Positions 46,396 to 57,227 of a stretch of 64,000 nt of DNA are shown piece by piece. The notes under the pieces were generated by a model that saw only the letters and a program-made list of their open reading frames with translations, was not told the DNA's origin and did no database searches. A program made the position numbers and the translations under genes. Position 1 is the stretch's first letter; each line of letters starts with the position of its first letter. Source of the DNA: Gymnopilus junonius (taxonomy: Eukaryota > Basidiomycota > Agaricomycetes > Agaricales > Galerinaceae); NCBI GenBank assembly GCA_015501075.1, contig JADNYJ010000096.1, positions 86,114 to 150,113 on the forward strand. Reading direction: 5' to 3'.

Positions 46396-48125
46396 TTGAG
46401 ATCTTTGAAGGCTTGATTCTCCTCTCTCCCCCATTTCCAAGAAACATTGCCGGTGAGTCGGTTTAGTCTCCATGCCAGATGCGAAAAACAAGCAATAAAT
46501 CATCGATAATAGTTAGCGAAACCCAGAAATTGTTGCATTTCCTTTTTGTTTCTCGGTATTGGCCAGTCTTGTACAGCTTTCACTTTAGTAGAATCCATCT
46601 CGACACCATCTTCGGATACCATGAGACCAAGGTATTCAATCTTTGTCTTCTCCCACTCGCACTTCTCAGGCTTCAAAAACAGGTTGTTGTCTGCTAGGAT
46701 TCACAGTACCTCTTGTGTCACTCGTCGATGTTCCTCTAGGTCTTTCATGAAAATCAAGATGTCATCCATATACACAATAACCACCTCTCTTGTTATCAGC
46801 TCTCGAAATAGATCATTCATCATTGTTTGGAAAGTTGCAGGAGAATTTGTCAGGCCAAAGAACATGACGAGTGGCTCGTATAATCCGCGGTTTGTTATGA
46901 ATGCCGCCTTCCATTCATCTCCATCTTTGATACGGACATTATTGTAGCCCCAACGGATATCAAATTTCATGAAGTAACATGCACCCTGTAGTTTGTCAAT
47001 GATTTCGGAAATTAAAGGTAATGGATACCGGTTTTTGACAGTCATGGAGTTTAGCCGTCGATAATCCTGGACAGGGCATAATGTTCCATCCTTCTTCTTC
47101 ACAAAAAAGAAGGGTGATGCAATAGGACTCTTTGATGGACGTATTCTCCCTGACTTCAAATGTTCCTCAATAAATTCATCCAACTGACCCTGCTCATCAT
47201 GACTCAAAGGGTAGATCTTGCTCGTAAAGGGAGTTGCATCTTCCTTGAGTTCAATTGCATGATCCCCGAGCCGTCTTGGTGGTAAGCTATCAAAGCTTCC
47301 TTTGTCAAAGATCGGTCCGAAGTCTTTGACATATCGGTCTGGAATGGGTGCTTTAGCTTTTAATCCCTCAACACATGCAGCATCTTCTTGAGCGATGCAT
47401 TGGGATATGGTGTACTTGGTGTGAATCGTCTCTTCATCATCTGGAAGAATGAATAACTGCTCTCCCTCTTCTAGTAGGTCATCCACATCATCCACATTTT
47501 CTATCTCTTCAGTATCAGGGACTTCATTGTTCTCTTCCTCAATTGCTCTCAATTCAGCTCTTTCCTCCTCATTCCATATCTGTAGTAATCCACACTCTCT
47601 CGGGCATCGGTTAAAAAGAAGTCATCCTCTGGTCCAATCAATGTTTGGATTATGCCTACATAACCAAGCATGGCCAAGTATAACTTGATTTCGGCCAGTA
47701 TTGGTGACACCGAATGTGATTGCTTCAACATGATCACTGACTTTCATTCATAAGGTGACCACCTGATGAATGGGTCCTCCCTCATTCAATGAACCATCGG
47801 CATTATGAACTGGTATGGGATAGGAGAGGTTTTGGGGGTTCAGATGGAGAGAGTCAATTAGAGATTTGTCGATATAGCATCCTGTAGCACCAGAATCAAT
47901 AAGAGCTAGTGCTGTGAATGTCAATTCGGTGTCAGTAGTCTGGAAAATGGCAGATAAGTTTGTAGAGTTGCACTGTCCCAATCTTGAAATATAATGATGT
48001 GGGTTCCGTAAATCACTCAGATTCACCTCTGCATTCTCAGAGGGTGCTCTAAGCAGGGCGTGGAGTAAGAATTCAGTCACTTCTTCCTGCCACTGATTGG
48101 ATGTCCATTTGAGGAGTGCTTCCAT
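46396..48125 (-). pseudogene. gypsy protease and reverse transcriptase
   Basis: The protease (about 47,965-47,750) has the active-site triad as LALIDSGATGCYID. After a linker, RT spans 47,230-46,500: KSPIASPFFFVKKKDGT, CPVQDYRRLNSMTVKNRYPLP, KFDIRWGYNNVRIK, MFFGLTNSPATFQ and the catalytic box VIVYMDDILIFM, then a connection segment ending FLGFANYYR. The RT frame of 283 codons is uninterrupted. Frame changes separate it from the protease and from the downstream part, where the insert begins near 46,390. Confidence 0.88.
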
Positions 48126-48503
48126 TCTCTATCACTTTTCATCTCCCGCAGTTGTCTCAAGAATCTCTCTGCTTGTGATGCCCATGTCCCTTCTTCTTTC
48201 TTCTCCTCCTCTTCTGCTCGTTTTTCATCCTTTTGTTTTGACTTCCTCTGTCTTTTATGTTCCTTCAGTAGCTCTTCATCCACATCATTTTTACTCTGGT
48301 TCACCTCCTCAATGATGTATCTTGTGCGTGACTTCTCTTTCTTTCTCATGTGGTCATCATCCTCATCCTCTACTTCCTCTATCTCAACAGCTCATTTTTT
48401 GGGTTGTGCAGCTTGCGAAGGTGGATATGGTTGGTGTTGAACAGGTTCGTGTATTTGTTCAGTAATACTAGTACATTGTGTGGACGAAGAGGGTGCACAA
48501 CTG
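48126..48503 (-). other. gypsy gag-pol junction, Lys/Glu-rich
   Basis: On the minus strand the sequence between gag and protease reads as a charged linker (KSRTRYIIEEVNQSKNDVDE, QKDEKRAEEEEKKEE) in other frames. It belongs to the retrotransposon and is not a separate gene. Confidence 0.6.
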
Positions 48504-49486
48504 CTAATCATCCTCACTTTTGGGAAAATCCTTGTGAAGTTCATCATATAGCCCACGCCTGTCTTCCTCTGAAAGACTATCAAACATTGAATGTACTTGA
48601 TGATGGGCAGGTGGACCTCGACGAGGTTGTGGTTTTCTAGGACTAGGACAATTTCTTGTGAGGTGCCCCTTACCACTGCAGTTGAAACAAGTTATACCAT
48701 CACCAATATTCCCTCCTTGAGCACGATCAAGGTCCATTGGTATGCCGTGGCCACCAAAAGTTTGGCCTCCAGTACTCGATTTGGTGTTCATCTCTCTACC
48801 TCCACTGTGTCCACTTCCACTGATATTTCCACCTCCACTCTCACTCGTTGTTCCTGTAGTCAAAGTTCCTCCGCCACTTCCTCCACCTCCACTGGATGTA
48901 GCTCGATTAGGGTGGATTGGTGAACCCCAGTAATTTCCTCGGGGTCGATTCTCCTGATGAGATGAGAAATTTCTGAAAGTGCCGGGCTTCTTTTGGTTGT
49001 GATTGAGATTCCGCCAAATCTGATCCTTTTTGATAGCAGTCATCTTCCATTGAGCATAAGTCTCAGGTGGGGGGTTGTTGTGCATATACTCTCGCATGAG
49101 AGGCTCATTGATATGTGTTTTGACAAGATGGACTAGAGCAGTATTGTTAAATCCAGAGTCATGCAGGTACGTCTCAAATTGATCAAAGTAGATCTCGGCA
49201 GTCAGGTTTTTCTGGTACAGGTTCTCGAGGGTGACTTGAGCATCATCTCGAATGTCAAATGACAGGAATTGGCTCTTTACTGTCTCCAAGAACTCATTAA
49301 AGGTGCCTAGGCTTTTCGCAGGCTGGCCTCTTTCATCCTTTTCCTTTCGGTAAGCCTCCATGTTATTGGTGACCCATTTCTTAGCTGTACCCTCTTGCAT
49401 GAAGGATAGGGCGACATGAATCTTCTTGTCGTTGGTGTCATAGATATCAGGGTTGGCCTCGAGAAATAGGAGAAGGCTCAACATCC
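48504..49486 (-). pseudogene. gypsy gag, 3' portion, interrupted by the Plavaka-type element
   Basis: The frame reads MLSLLLFLEANPDIYDTNDK, KIHVALSFMQEGTAKKWVTN and FDQFETYLHD, then a Gly/Ser-rich region and a CCHC knuckle (CFNCSGKGHLTRNC, about 48,700), and ends SEDD-stop. The missing 5' portion lies at 63923-64000 beyond the inserted transposon (start MATKSHKEVKV, then YDGNPHKL). Joining the two across the 2-bp target duplication keeps the frame. One TGA at 63925-63927 follows HKL. Confidence 0.9.
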
Positions 49487-49488
49487 AG

Positions 49489-49518
49489 TGTCAGAAAACC
49501 CCGGGGGGCATTATAATG
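49489..49518 (+). repeat. Left terminal inverted repeat
   Basis: Thirty bases matching 63891-63920 in inverse orientation with a single A/G difference at position 5. The run CCCCGGGGGG and the palindromic GCATTATAATGC are shared. Confidence 0.95.
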
Positions 49519-49616
49519 GCCATAATGCTGGTAATTCTGGATCAAGCTCATGATGTACTTATCATGTGAAGTGGATATTCCGTAATCAAAGGCCTTGCAT
49601 TATGATTCAACGAGGT

Positions 49617-49664
49617 GCATTATAATTGATCGAGCTGCATTATAATTGATCGAGCTGCATTATA
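49617..49664 (+). repeat. Subterminal 20-bp tandem repeat
   Basis: The unit GCATTATAATTGATCGAGCT occurs at 49617-49636 and 49637-49656, followed by a partial third copy. GCATTATAAT is also part of both TIRs, so these are probably subterminal binding sites for the element's transposase. Confidence 0.85.
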
Positions 49665-49669
49665 TAATT

Positions 49670-50029
49670 ATGAAGGTTTAATTATAAGGTAGTGAAGTAA
49701 TTACGAGCAATAGGGCATATTACAATAGTGATCGTGAATTACAATGTAGGGCTATTACGAGACTAATAGAATCACTTTACTGTCAACTTACTTACTACAT
49801 TACATATTGGGCTACGCTAGGGTTCTTAACTGTTAACTAACTAACTACACTATTTACTAACTACACTACAGTATTTGGGACGCTTTTACAAGTAGGGGTT
49901 CAAGTACACTGGTAAAGGTCAGTTTCTTTAAGTTATTATTAATGGGATTACTTACTTGTCCTTACGTTTAAATTGGGTCAATATTGACCTGATAAGAGAT
50001 TAGATTAGATTAGAAAGTAATGAAATTAG
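49670..50029. other. Left subterminal non-coding region of the Plavaka-type element
   Basis: AT-rich and rich in TTAC/ACTAAC and GATTA short repeats (AGATTAGATTAGATTAG at about 49,998). No gene is seen. Confidence 0.6.
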
Positions 50030-50112
50030 TGACAACGAGCGGAATCGAACTGACGACTTACTAGAGAGAGTGCTCCAAAACTAGAATGATAACCAACTGC
50101 GCCATGAAGGCA
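50030..50112 (-). pseudogene. tRNA-like sequence inside the Plavaka-type element
   Basis: The minus strand has a good RNA polymerase III A box (TGGCGCAGTTGG) and B box (GTTCGATTCC) at tRNA spacing, after a GCCTTCA acceptor-like start. The anticodon arm is imperfect (TCTAG/CTAGT around a loop TTTTGGA) with an 8-nt insert. Neither the T-stem (GTCAG/CCGCT) nor the acceptor pairs. It is a degenerate tRNA or a tRNA-derived SINE head. Its presence within the transposon's left arm is unusual. Confidence 0.45.
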
Positions 50113-50336
50113 CTTACAATGTTATAGGCTTAGGGCAATAGATAGAGCATATTCCCTAGCTAGTTTGCCCTTCAGCTCATAGTACATGATGTCTGGTGCA
50201 TTCAAGTAGCAATGCTTGTTCATTTACACAATACTAGCAAAGATATTCACAAAGACAAACAGTTTATAATCTTCACTATTTAATCTAAGAACCCATTGCA
50301 ACATATCTAGGCCCTAATGCACCCTGCTACTTTAAG

Positions 50337-52865
50337 TTACCTGCGAGTCTTTGCCTTTGGAGCTGGACCAGGAGCAGCATTGCGACGTGGTCGCAAGGAA
50401 CGGGGAGCTTTCTCAACTGGAGAAAAGGAAGGGCCTGGAGAGGCGGATCTAAGACTGGGTGAAGGTGTGGAGCATGAAGGTTGTGTTTGACTGCGCACAG
50501 GTCGAGAAGAGATAGGCTGTTGAGTTGTCTCTGAATCAGGTACAGCTGCTGCCTTGGACACTGGGCGAGGACGAGGATGAGGGCGAGGAAGCTCTGGAGG
50601 GATTGCTTGTTCCTGGGGAGAAGTAGGCTCACCCATAAAGGCATAGGTACGTCTGAGTGGATGAGCTTCCGGAGCCAGTGAGGTATCTATGTCAACTGGG
50701 GGGCGCTGGACTACAGTCCTGTTAGAAAGGATCTCGCCATCCTCTTCATCAGTCTCATCGTCGAAGTCACTGAGAATAGAGGGGCTGCTACCGGAAGTAG
50801 CTGAATCTTCAGCCGTGCCTTGAACCTGCTGCTGTGCCTCTTCCGCTCCTCCTTCTCCTTCGTCGTCCCTGTTACCCTGATCCTCTCTCATCTCCATGTT
50901 CTGTTCAGCTTCGAGATCTCCTCGGAACTGCTCATGATCTGGTCCCACTGCCTCTATGTCCACTTCTGCAGCTTCTCCTTCATGGACGTCAGCCTGTTCA
51001 TTTTGTCCAGCAGGCTCTCTGTACAGGCCGCCAACCTCATCATTTTGCCCTTCAGCCTCTCTATTCTGCTCTCCATGCTGCCGTTCCAACTCGTCATCCC
51101 TGTCATACTGAATACCTCCCCACACCCCCTCATTGAATTCACCTTCATCCTGATCATGTATTGCCATGTCAGCTGGCTGTTGCCTACCTCCTTCCTCCGA
51201 GCTGCCCTCATCAGAACTCTCCTCGTCCATGTCATCATCGTCAATGGTAAGGCCTGCGAGCATGTCTGCAATTTCATCACCATGGGGATTAACAGAATCC
51301 GCATCATCGTCATCGTCGTCTCCAGCATCAGCGCTTTTTGGATACAATTGCTTCTGCCACGTCTTCATCACTCTCCTATGCCACTTTGGCTGTTCTTTGC
51401 TGGCCTTGATGATGATTTGGCGGTACGTCTCAAATCTTTCACAATATTTGATCTCGGAATTTTCACCCTGCCCAGGACTCTGAAATTCCTTGTCCTTCGA
51501 AAAGAGATGGATTGCCTGCAATAAAGGAAATATGCGGTCAATCAATGGATAGACTCTGTGATAAATGATAGAGGTACTACTTACCACAACACAGCACCAG
51601 GAGATTGAGCCTGGTGTGACCTCGTGAGACGCAAAGTCAGATTTAAATGCACTTCCCTTCCTGATTGGTGCCGACATGTGTTTGTACATGCTCGAGCCAT
51701 ATATAACTATTCTTCCGATCTAAAAAGCAAATTAGTGAATGACAGAGAAGTGGAATGCACATGATATTCTCACCTGGAATAAGACAGGATTTAAGAAGAG
51801 CCCGGGTTTGTTCATTGAGTCAAGGTCTTTGAACAAGAGGGGAGGCATCAACGGCATTGCTGAATAGGGAGCGGTAGCATCAGGGAGGCCAAGCAGGCCC
51901 TTCCAGACTTCTTCACGATTCCGCCGTTCCTGGTCAGCAGCGGCAGACCAGCCAAAAACAGTACTGGGCAAATTAAATAGTTCACTGCTTATCTTGCGTA
52001 TGCTGTTGATGGAAGTCCCGCGGTGCCTCCGAGCAATATGTATGAACTGTAGTGATCTGTAAGAGAACAAAATTCACATTGACAACAAGCCACTGACTTC
52101 AGTAAGAAAAGCCGATGGCAGTTCAGGCTCATCCTTGTCACTCGACTCCTTTTCTTTCCCCGACTTATCCTCAAATTCGCTGTGCCATTTATTAGGGAAG
52201 AAGTTGAACAGGATCGCAGAGAAGAAATGAGGACTGTTGTTGGATTCAAACTGAATGGGGTCGAGAGAGCTGAAGGAGGGGCGTTTAACTTTCAAAAACT
52301 TTGCTGAGGAGAGGAATGGATACTCTTCAAACTGGAACAGATGTGCTCGATGGCGTATTTCCTCTGCTAGTCCAGCCGGCTCTCCGCTCTTCATTGTGTT
52401 GCTCTTCTTGGCCTTCTGACTCTTCTCTTGCCTGCCCTTCTCTTTCCCGCCCCTCCTGCTATCAATGTTATCAGCGTTGACTTCATTGCTGGCCCCATCC
52501 TCTCTATCGCCTTTCTTGTGACTGTGTCCTCGATCAGTGTTTCCTCCCTTATCGGTCATAGGCTTGCTTCGGACACATGCGGGTACCGCTTCCATAATGG
52601 CCTGATTTCGAAGAAGCTGCTGCATTCGATGGAGCTCTCTGTCTTTAGCATCCAGAGCAAGCTGGGCCTTCTTCACGGCCTCCTACCAAGTCTATGTTCA
52701 GAACATCGGTACCCACTGATAAGCTACAAAACATACCTTGGCTGCATCCTCAGCGCTGAGTCTTTCTGAAGGTCGCCGGTGAGCATCAGCCTGCTGCGAG
52801 GTATTGCCAGTAGACGCAGGAACAGGGCGATTGCGATGGGATCCAGAACCAGAGGATGGAGGCAT
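50337..52865 (-). CDS. DUF6698-like acidic cargo protein
   Basis: The likely start is MPPSSGSGSHRN at 52865. A short coiled coil follows (KKAQLALDAKDRELHRMQQL), then a basic linker (KEKGRQEKSQKAKKS). A conserved core lies in several exons: FGWSAAADQERRNREEVWKG, LLFKDLDSMNKPGLFLNPVLFQ, IGRIVIYGSSMYKHM, EVTPGSISWCCVVV and FSKDKEF...YCERFETYRQIII. The C-terminal half is very acidic (DDDDDDADSV, DDDDMDEESSDEGSSEEGG), then Pro/Ser-rich and basic, ending KAKTRR-stop at 50337. Introns seen include 51.52-51.59 kb and ~51.72-51.77 kb. The order (small GLP/WKG block, NPVLF, a VTPG block, F-x-Y) resembles fungal DUF6698 proteins, whose function is unknown. No damage was noticed. Its position inside the transposon suggests an accessory role, possibly DNA or chromatin related; that is inference. 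Confidence 0.65.
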
Positions 52866-53537
52866 GCGAATGGTATCAATATCAATGAGTAATGATGTAG
52901 GAAGATTGGCCAAAAATGCTGATAGGCCTTGGACAGAGTTGCTTTGTTCTTATACCATTCTGGCCATCCACTTGGTTCAGCATCGCTGATTACACTGCTG
53001 GTATCAATTGGTCCTTGGAACATTGCACAAGGACTTCGAATTGCCTGGGCCTTCAGGTGATAAGTTTGCGCCGAACAGTTCATTTAAGATAGACAGTCTG
53101 ACGTACAAAAAATTGCAGCTCTTGTCATTGAAGGTGTCAGGTATCTTGAAGCGAACACCAAAAGTGTATACTTCCAATTGTAAGCACTCGAAACATTTAC
53201 CAGAAGCACAATGTGCCATTCATAATTCTAGAAGGATTGGAAAGGAGGCTGTTCAATGACAATGCAGACTCAGTGAAACAGAAATCCCGTACCTTTTTAG
53301 AGAACATCATATGAAATTGTATTCAGAGCGCTATATGTCAATGGGCGGCACTGTACACATGACCCAAATGTGATGCTAAAACGTCATCCAGTACATGCAG
53401 GAACTTCCCTTCGTTAACCAGATTGTCGGGCCTTACATTCGATATGCTCTCCACAGTCTTGAAGCGAAAAGACTGCACAAATGTTCTGGACTATTGCAGT
53501 TGCACACATGGCATCAGTTGACGCTTGCCTCGAAGGG

Positions 53538-56500
53538 TTATAAAACCATGATATGTAGTAAACAACATACATTCGGAATGATGCTATCACTACTGTGGAT
53601 ACAGTGGTTTGAGTCATATGCAGATGGAGCCAAACAGCCATTGAGATGGGAGCACAGAATTGGGTAAGAATTAAAAAACAATGGCGATGCACCGCGAGCC
53701 GAAGTAGAAGCAACGGGAGAGGCTGCAGGTATTGGCGTTGATACCGACGCTGATGAGCCCTGATGGGTAAAGGGACCATATGTGACCGGAACAATCATCT
53801 CCACGTCCTCAGCAACCGATCTCAGTGCCATGATCTGACTAGGCAGCAGCGGCTGCGGTTTCGCAATCTGAGAAACTGACGTGCTTCCAGATAAAGAGAA
53901 AGATGTGCCAATGGGGAGCATAGGCAAAGAGGGAGTTGGAGTGGTTGAAATTGTCAGTGAAGAAGAGCCCAAACTTGGTCCACCTTCAGAAGAATTTGAA
54001 GGAGGAATAGGAACAGATCCGTTTGTAGGAGTCGTCGCCGTTGGAGCAGTGGTGGATAGAACTCCAAAATTTGGCCCTGAACCAAAACTAGGACCGGCTG
54101 AATGCATCCTCACAGGTGTCTGTGGACGTGTCCCAGGTGCAGAAGGAAGCTCCTCATCTGAAGGAAGGTCCCATGGCTCGAATGGTAGACCAGCTCCTAC
54201 GCGTCCTATCCGGACCTACCAAGAAAATTAAAACATAATAAATAATGAAAAAAGAAGAAAATACTGTACCTTCTTAGTCAGCACCACATTCATCCTCGCA
54301 AGCGTATCCAGCGAAGGCAAACTCGGCCGACTCGAAAACGCAGGTCTCTGACATGCGGGCCTTGTCCTCGGCGACAAAATAGGAGATCCACGCCCAGCAG
54401 GTGGCGAAGAAGGGGCAGCAGCTAAACCCGGAACGACAGGCTTTGGAGGTGCAAGGGGTGCTAGATGTGGATGAGGAGGACGGGGAACAGAGAGTATTGG
54501 TGAGGCTGAGGCTGAAGTTGAGGCTAAGCCTGAGCCTGAGGTTGACGCGGAGATAAAGGATGACACTTGGGTTTGGGTTGAAGTTGTGGTAAAGGATGAA
54601 GAAGCTGAAGCTGAAGCTAAACTCAGGCCTGAACCTGAGACGGAAGCTAGGGCCGCGGCGTCAAGGGAAGCAAGGTTAGGCAGTGGTAATTCATGTAAAG
54701 GCGAACGAGGTATGGGTGTAGGAGAAACAGGTGATATCACCGCACCAGATCCTTCAACAGGGGTGAGTGGCAAAGGCACTTGCGCGAGTGCTAGAGTCGA
54801 TCTGCTGCTGGAAGGAAGGGGTGGAATTGGAGGAAGGAAAGGAACAGAAACACGATCGATTGGAGGCCCCGTCAAATTCGCAAACGGATCATCGTCCAGC
54901 AAAAAATCCGGAGGAGGCGAGGTCCGCGGTGAACTATAGCTGCTTATACTGAACGTAATGCTCCTCTTCCTCTGATGGTGCTCCGGCATTTGGATCATCT
55001 CTGGGCGAGAGGTACGATAGGCGGAAGTGTATCCATGTCCATAAGCGTCATTGATGACGTCGGATTACTGGAAGTGGGCATGAGAGGAATAGGGACATCT
55101 TGGGTTTGGGGGAAGTAGGAAGAAGAGGACGGAAAGGGGTAGGATGCACCTGACGGAGTGGACGGTGCAGATGGCGCTGCGCCGGACGGTTTACGCGTCT
55201 TGCCCAACCCAGAAGATGCGTATTTGGTCGGGGAAGAAGGAACGGAGGTCGTGGATAGCAAGGGGCTCTGTAGGAAAGAGGGCACAAAGATGGCTTGGAG
55301 TGAACCGCGTCTTTTCTTGGCCATGGCAGAGTCTACTGATTTGAGAGTCATGTCTTTTACTGATTTGGACTTTGTGGCGCGTTTAGGTGGGCAATTATTG
55401 GGATTAGAGTGTGGATTGGCAATAGGACTAGAATGTGCGTGATCAATATCAGAGAGCGGAAGTGGTTTGGGCGGCTTGGGAGTAGGAAAAAAGAGTTGTT
55501 CAGCCGCGTCGTCGCCGTCGTCGTAATAGTAATCATACAGGTCAGCGAAAAAATCCTCGCTCGCAGTTAGACTGGACCTGGTAGTCTTAGAAGTGGGCGC
55601 TGCGGAGGCCGCAGTGGTGCTGGAATTAAAATCCAAGCTGGGGTAATGTTGAAATCCGATTTTGGCTTTCCCTGCAACACGAGTCTGCTTGGAACCGAGC
55701 AAACATGCATCAGCGTGAGTGATTACGGAAAAATATAGAAAAAAAAGTGAGAGAAAGTAATGAGAGCTTATGAAACGCTATTTGATGCTGACAAGTGTTG
55801 ACAGCAGGCAAAAGCCAGGAACATGGGATGACGACATGTCGGGTCGCTAACGCGCACCCAAACCAATTTGGCTGACGTGTTGCAACTCTCTCAGAACGTA
55901 GAAACACGGACTCACCAAGGGAGGTTCCTCATCCTCTGCCAAAGATTCCTTGGAACGAGCAAGTCAGTCCTTAGGGGGATCTCTCACGAGAACAACGCTC
56001 TGTGCTTTGAACGGTAAAACCGGTGTGGGTGGTATGCTGTAAGTGGATCGTTTCCTTGGTCGAGGTGGAGGTGGTGTGGGTGGGCGCGAGGGCGAAAAGA
56101 AGGAAGGACTGTGCTTGCCAGACCGAGTTGTTGAAGGTGGTGGTACAAAAAGACGGTGCAAATGAGGAGGGCAGGGAATACAATGGTGATGATTGAAAGA
56201 AAGAAAAAAGAAATAGACTGGACCTGGTAGTCTTAGAAGTGGGCGCTGCGGCGGCCGCAGCAGTGCCCCGCAAAGTCATTGAAGAGGTGTGGCCAGAGGA
56301 ATCAATCGGCAGCGGATTCATTCTTGCTGCAAAAAGGCTCAGGAGAGCGGGAGCAGGGCAAATGCCTCACATGCTTGCTACTCCGGCTAGTGCTGGTAGA
56401 CGATCTCATGACGATGACGCCGACTGCAGATCGTCATCAGAGTCATCGTTGCTGCGCATCGACTGGCTGCTCTTCCGCAAATTGAAACCCGATTAAGAGC

Positions 56501-57029
56501 CGTGGGCCAACCAGATACAGAGAGGGAGGAGGCGAGTGGTGCGGAAGGAGCAGCATACGTCCACTTCGTGCAAGGCAAGTGGGCTTGGGTGCATAGGATT
56601 GAAGAGAAGGGAACTCCTCCTGCTCGGTCTTGCTGGCGAGGGAGGTGGCGAAGGTACATGGCGGTCAGAAAAAGGCACCTCTGGCTTGCATTTGCCAGCA
56701 AGGGAAGCGGAGTGCATACGAATCGTACTGTACAGACCTAAGAAAAGAAAAGAAAGTGTCAGTTTATTGATAAGAAAAAAGAAGTGGAGAACGCACTGAA
56801 CGGTCCTCCCACACCTTGGATCCCCCTTTATACAATCCCAATCTATCAGAAAGAGACCCACATCCTCATTCTGAGGGAGGGGTTGCGCTTGAGGAGACGA
56901 GTGGAGGACGGGAGGTCGAGGTGAGAGCCAAGATTGAAGGTTCGGGTCACACACGTGACATCCCGGAAAGGATGCGGCGGAGAGAAACGCAAGCCCCTGC
57001 AGGTCGAGGGATGTACGTCTAAGGTCCAA
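53538..57029 (-). CDS. Ser/Pro-rich low-complexity protein (cargo), probable multi-exon gene
   Basis: Minus-strand exons of similar character follow one another. Pro/Ser-rich N-terminal pieces lie at 57,029-55,970 (RPSRRSSLLFNPMHPSPL). Next come 55702-54995 (ASEDFFADLYDYYYDDGDD, ATKSKSVKDMTLKSVDSAMA, basic-rich) and 54998-54270 (SITFSISSYSSPRTSPPPDF, DDDPFANLTGPPIDRVS, RPSLPSLDTLARMNVV). After a 54-bp intron (54216-54269) comes VRIGRVGAGLPFEPWDLPSD with a Ser/Thr-rich tail to about 53,640. RPSLPSLxTLAxMNVV and VGAGLPFEPWD look like conserved motifs of a basidiomycete protein of unknown function, so this may be a captured host gene. The junction at 54,995 (ATGA overlap) needs a frame change: a frameshift, an undetected intron or two genes. 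A 40-bp segment is duplicated at 55,570 and 56,216. Confidence 0.5.
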
Positions 57030-57227
57030 AATATATATGTTTGTTCTTAGAATTGCGCCAAGATGCCGAATATACCTGTTTCGTGAGCCGCCGAGGTGTA
57101 ATATTGACCGAGGTGAAGCATAAGAAAGGATGATCTAGTCACGTGATATTGGCATGCACAGATCAGCGCGGTCGCGCTTCGCGTCACGTCAACGTTTATT
57201 CTTGTCATCACCACTGCTTCGGCTGAG
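57030..57227. promoter_or_regulatory. Divergent promoter between two cargo genes
   Basis: The 200 bp separating the starts of the minus-strand Ser/Pro-rich gene and the plus-strand cargo gene contain ATATATATGTTTG near 57,032 and CACGTGA near 57,140. Head-to-head genes in so short a space probably share control. This is inference from layout. Confidence 0.35.

Noticed and set aside
50820..51524. 234-codon + strand frame
   Set aside because: It is the complement of the Asp/Glu-rich part of the DUF6698-like protein. Ser/Leu/Ile/Phe-rich composition is typical of such a shadow.
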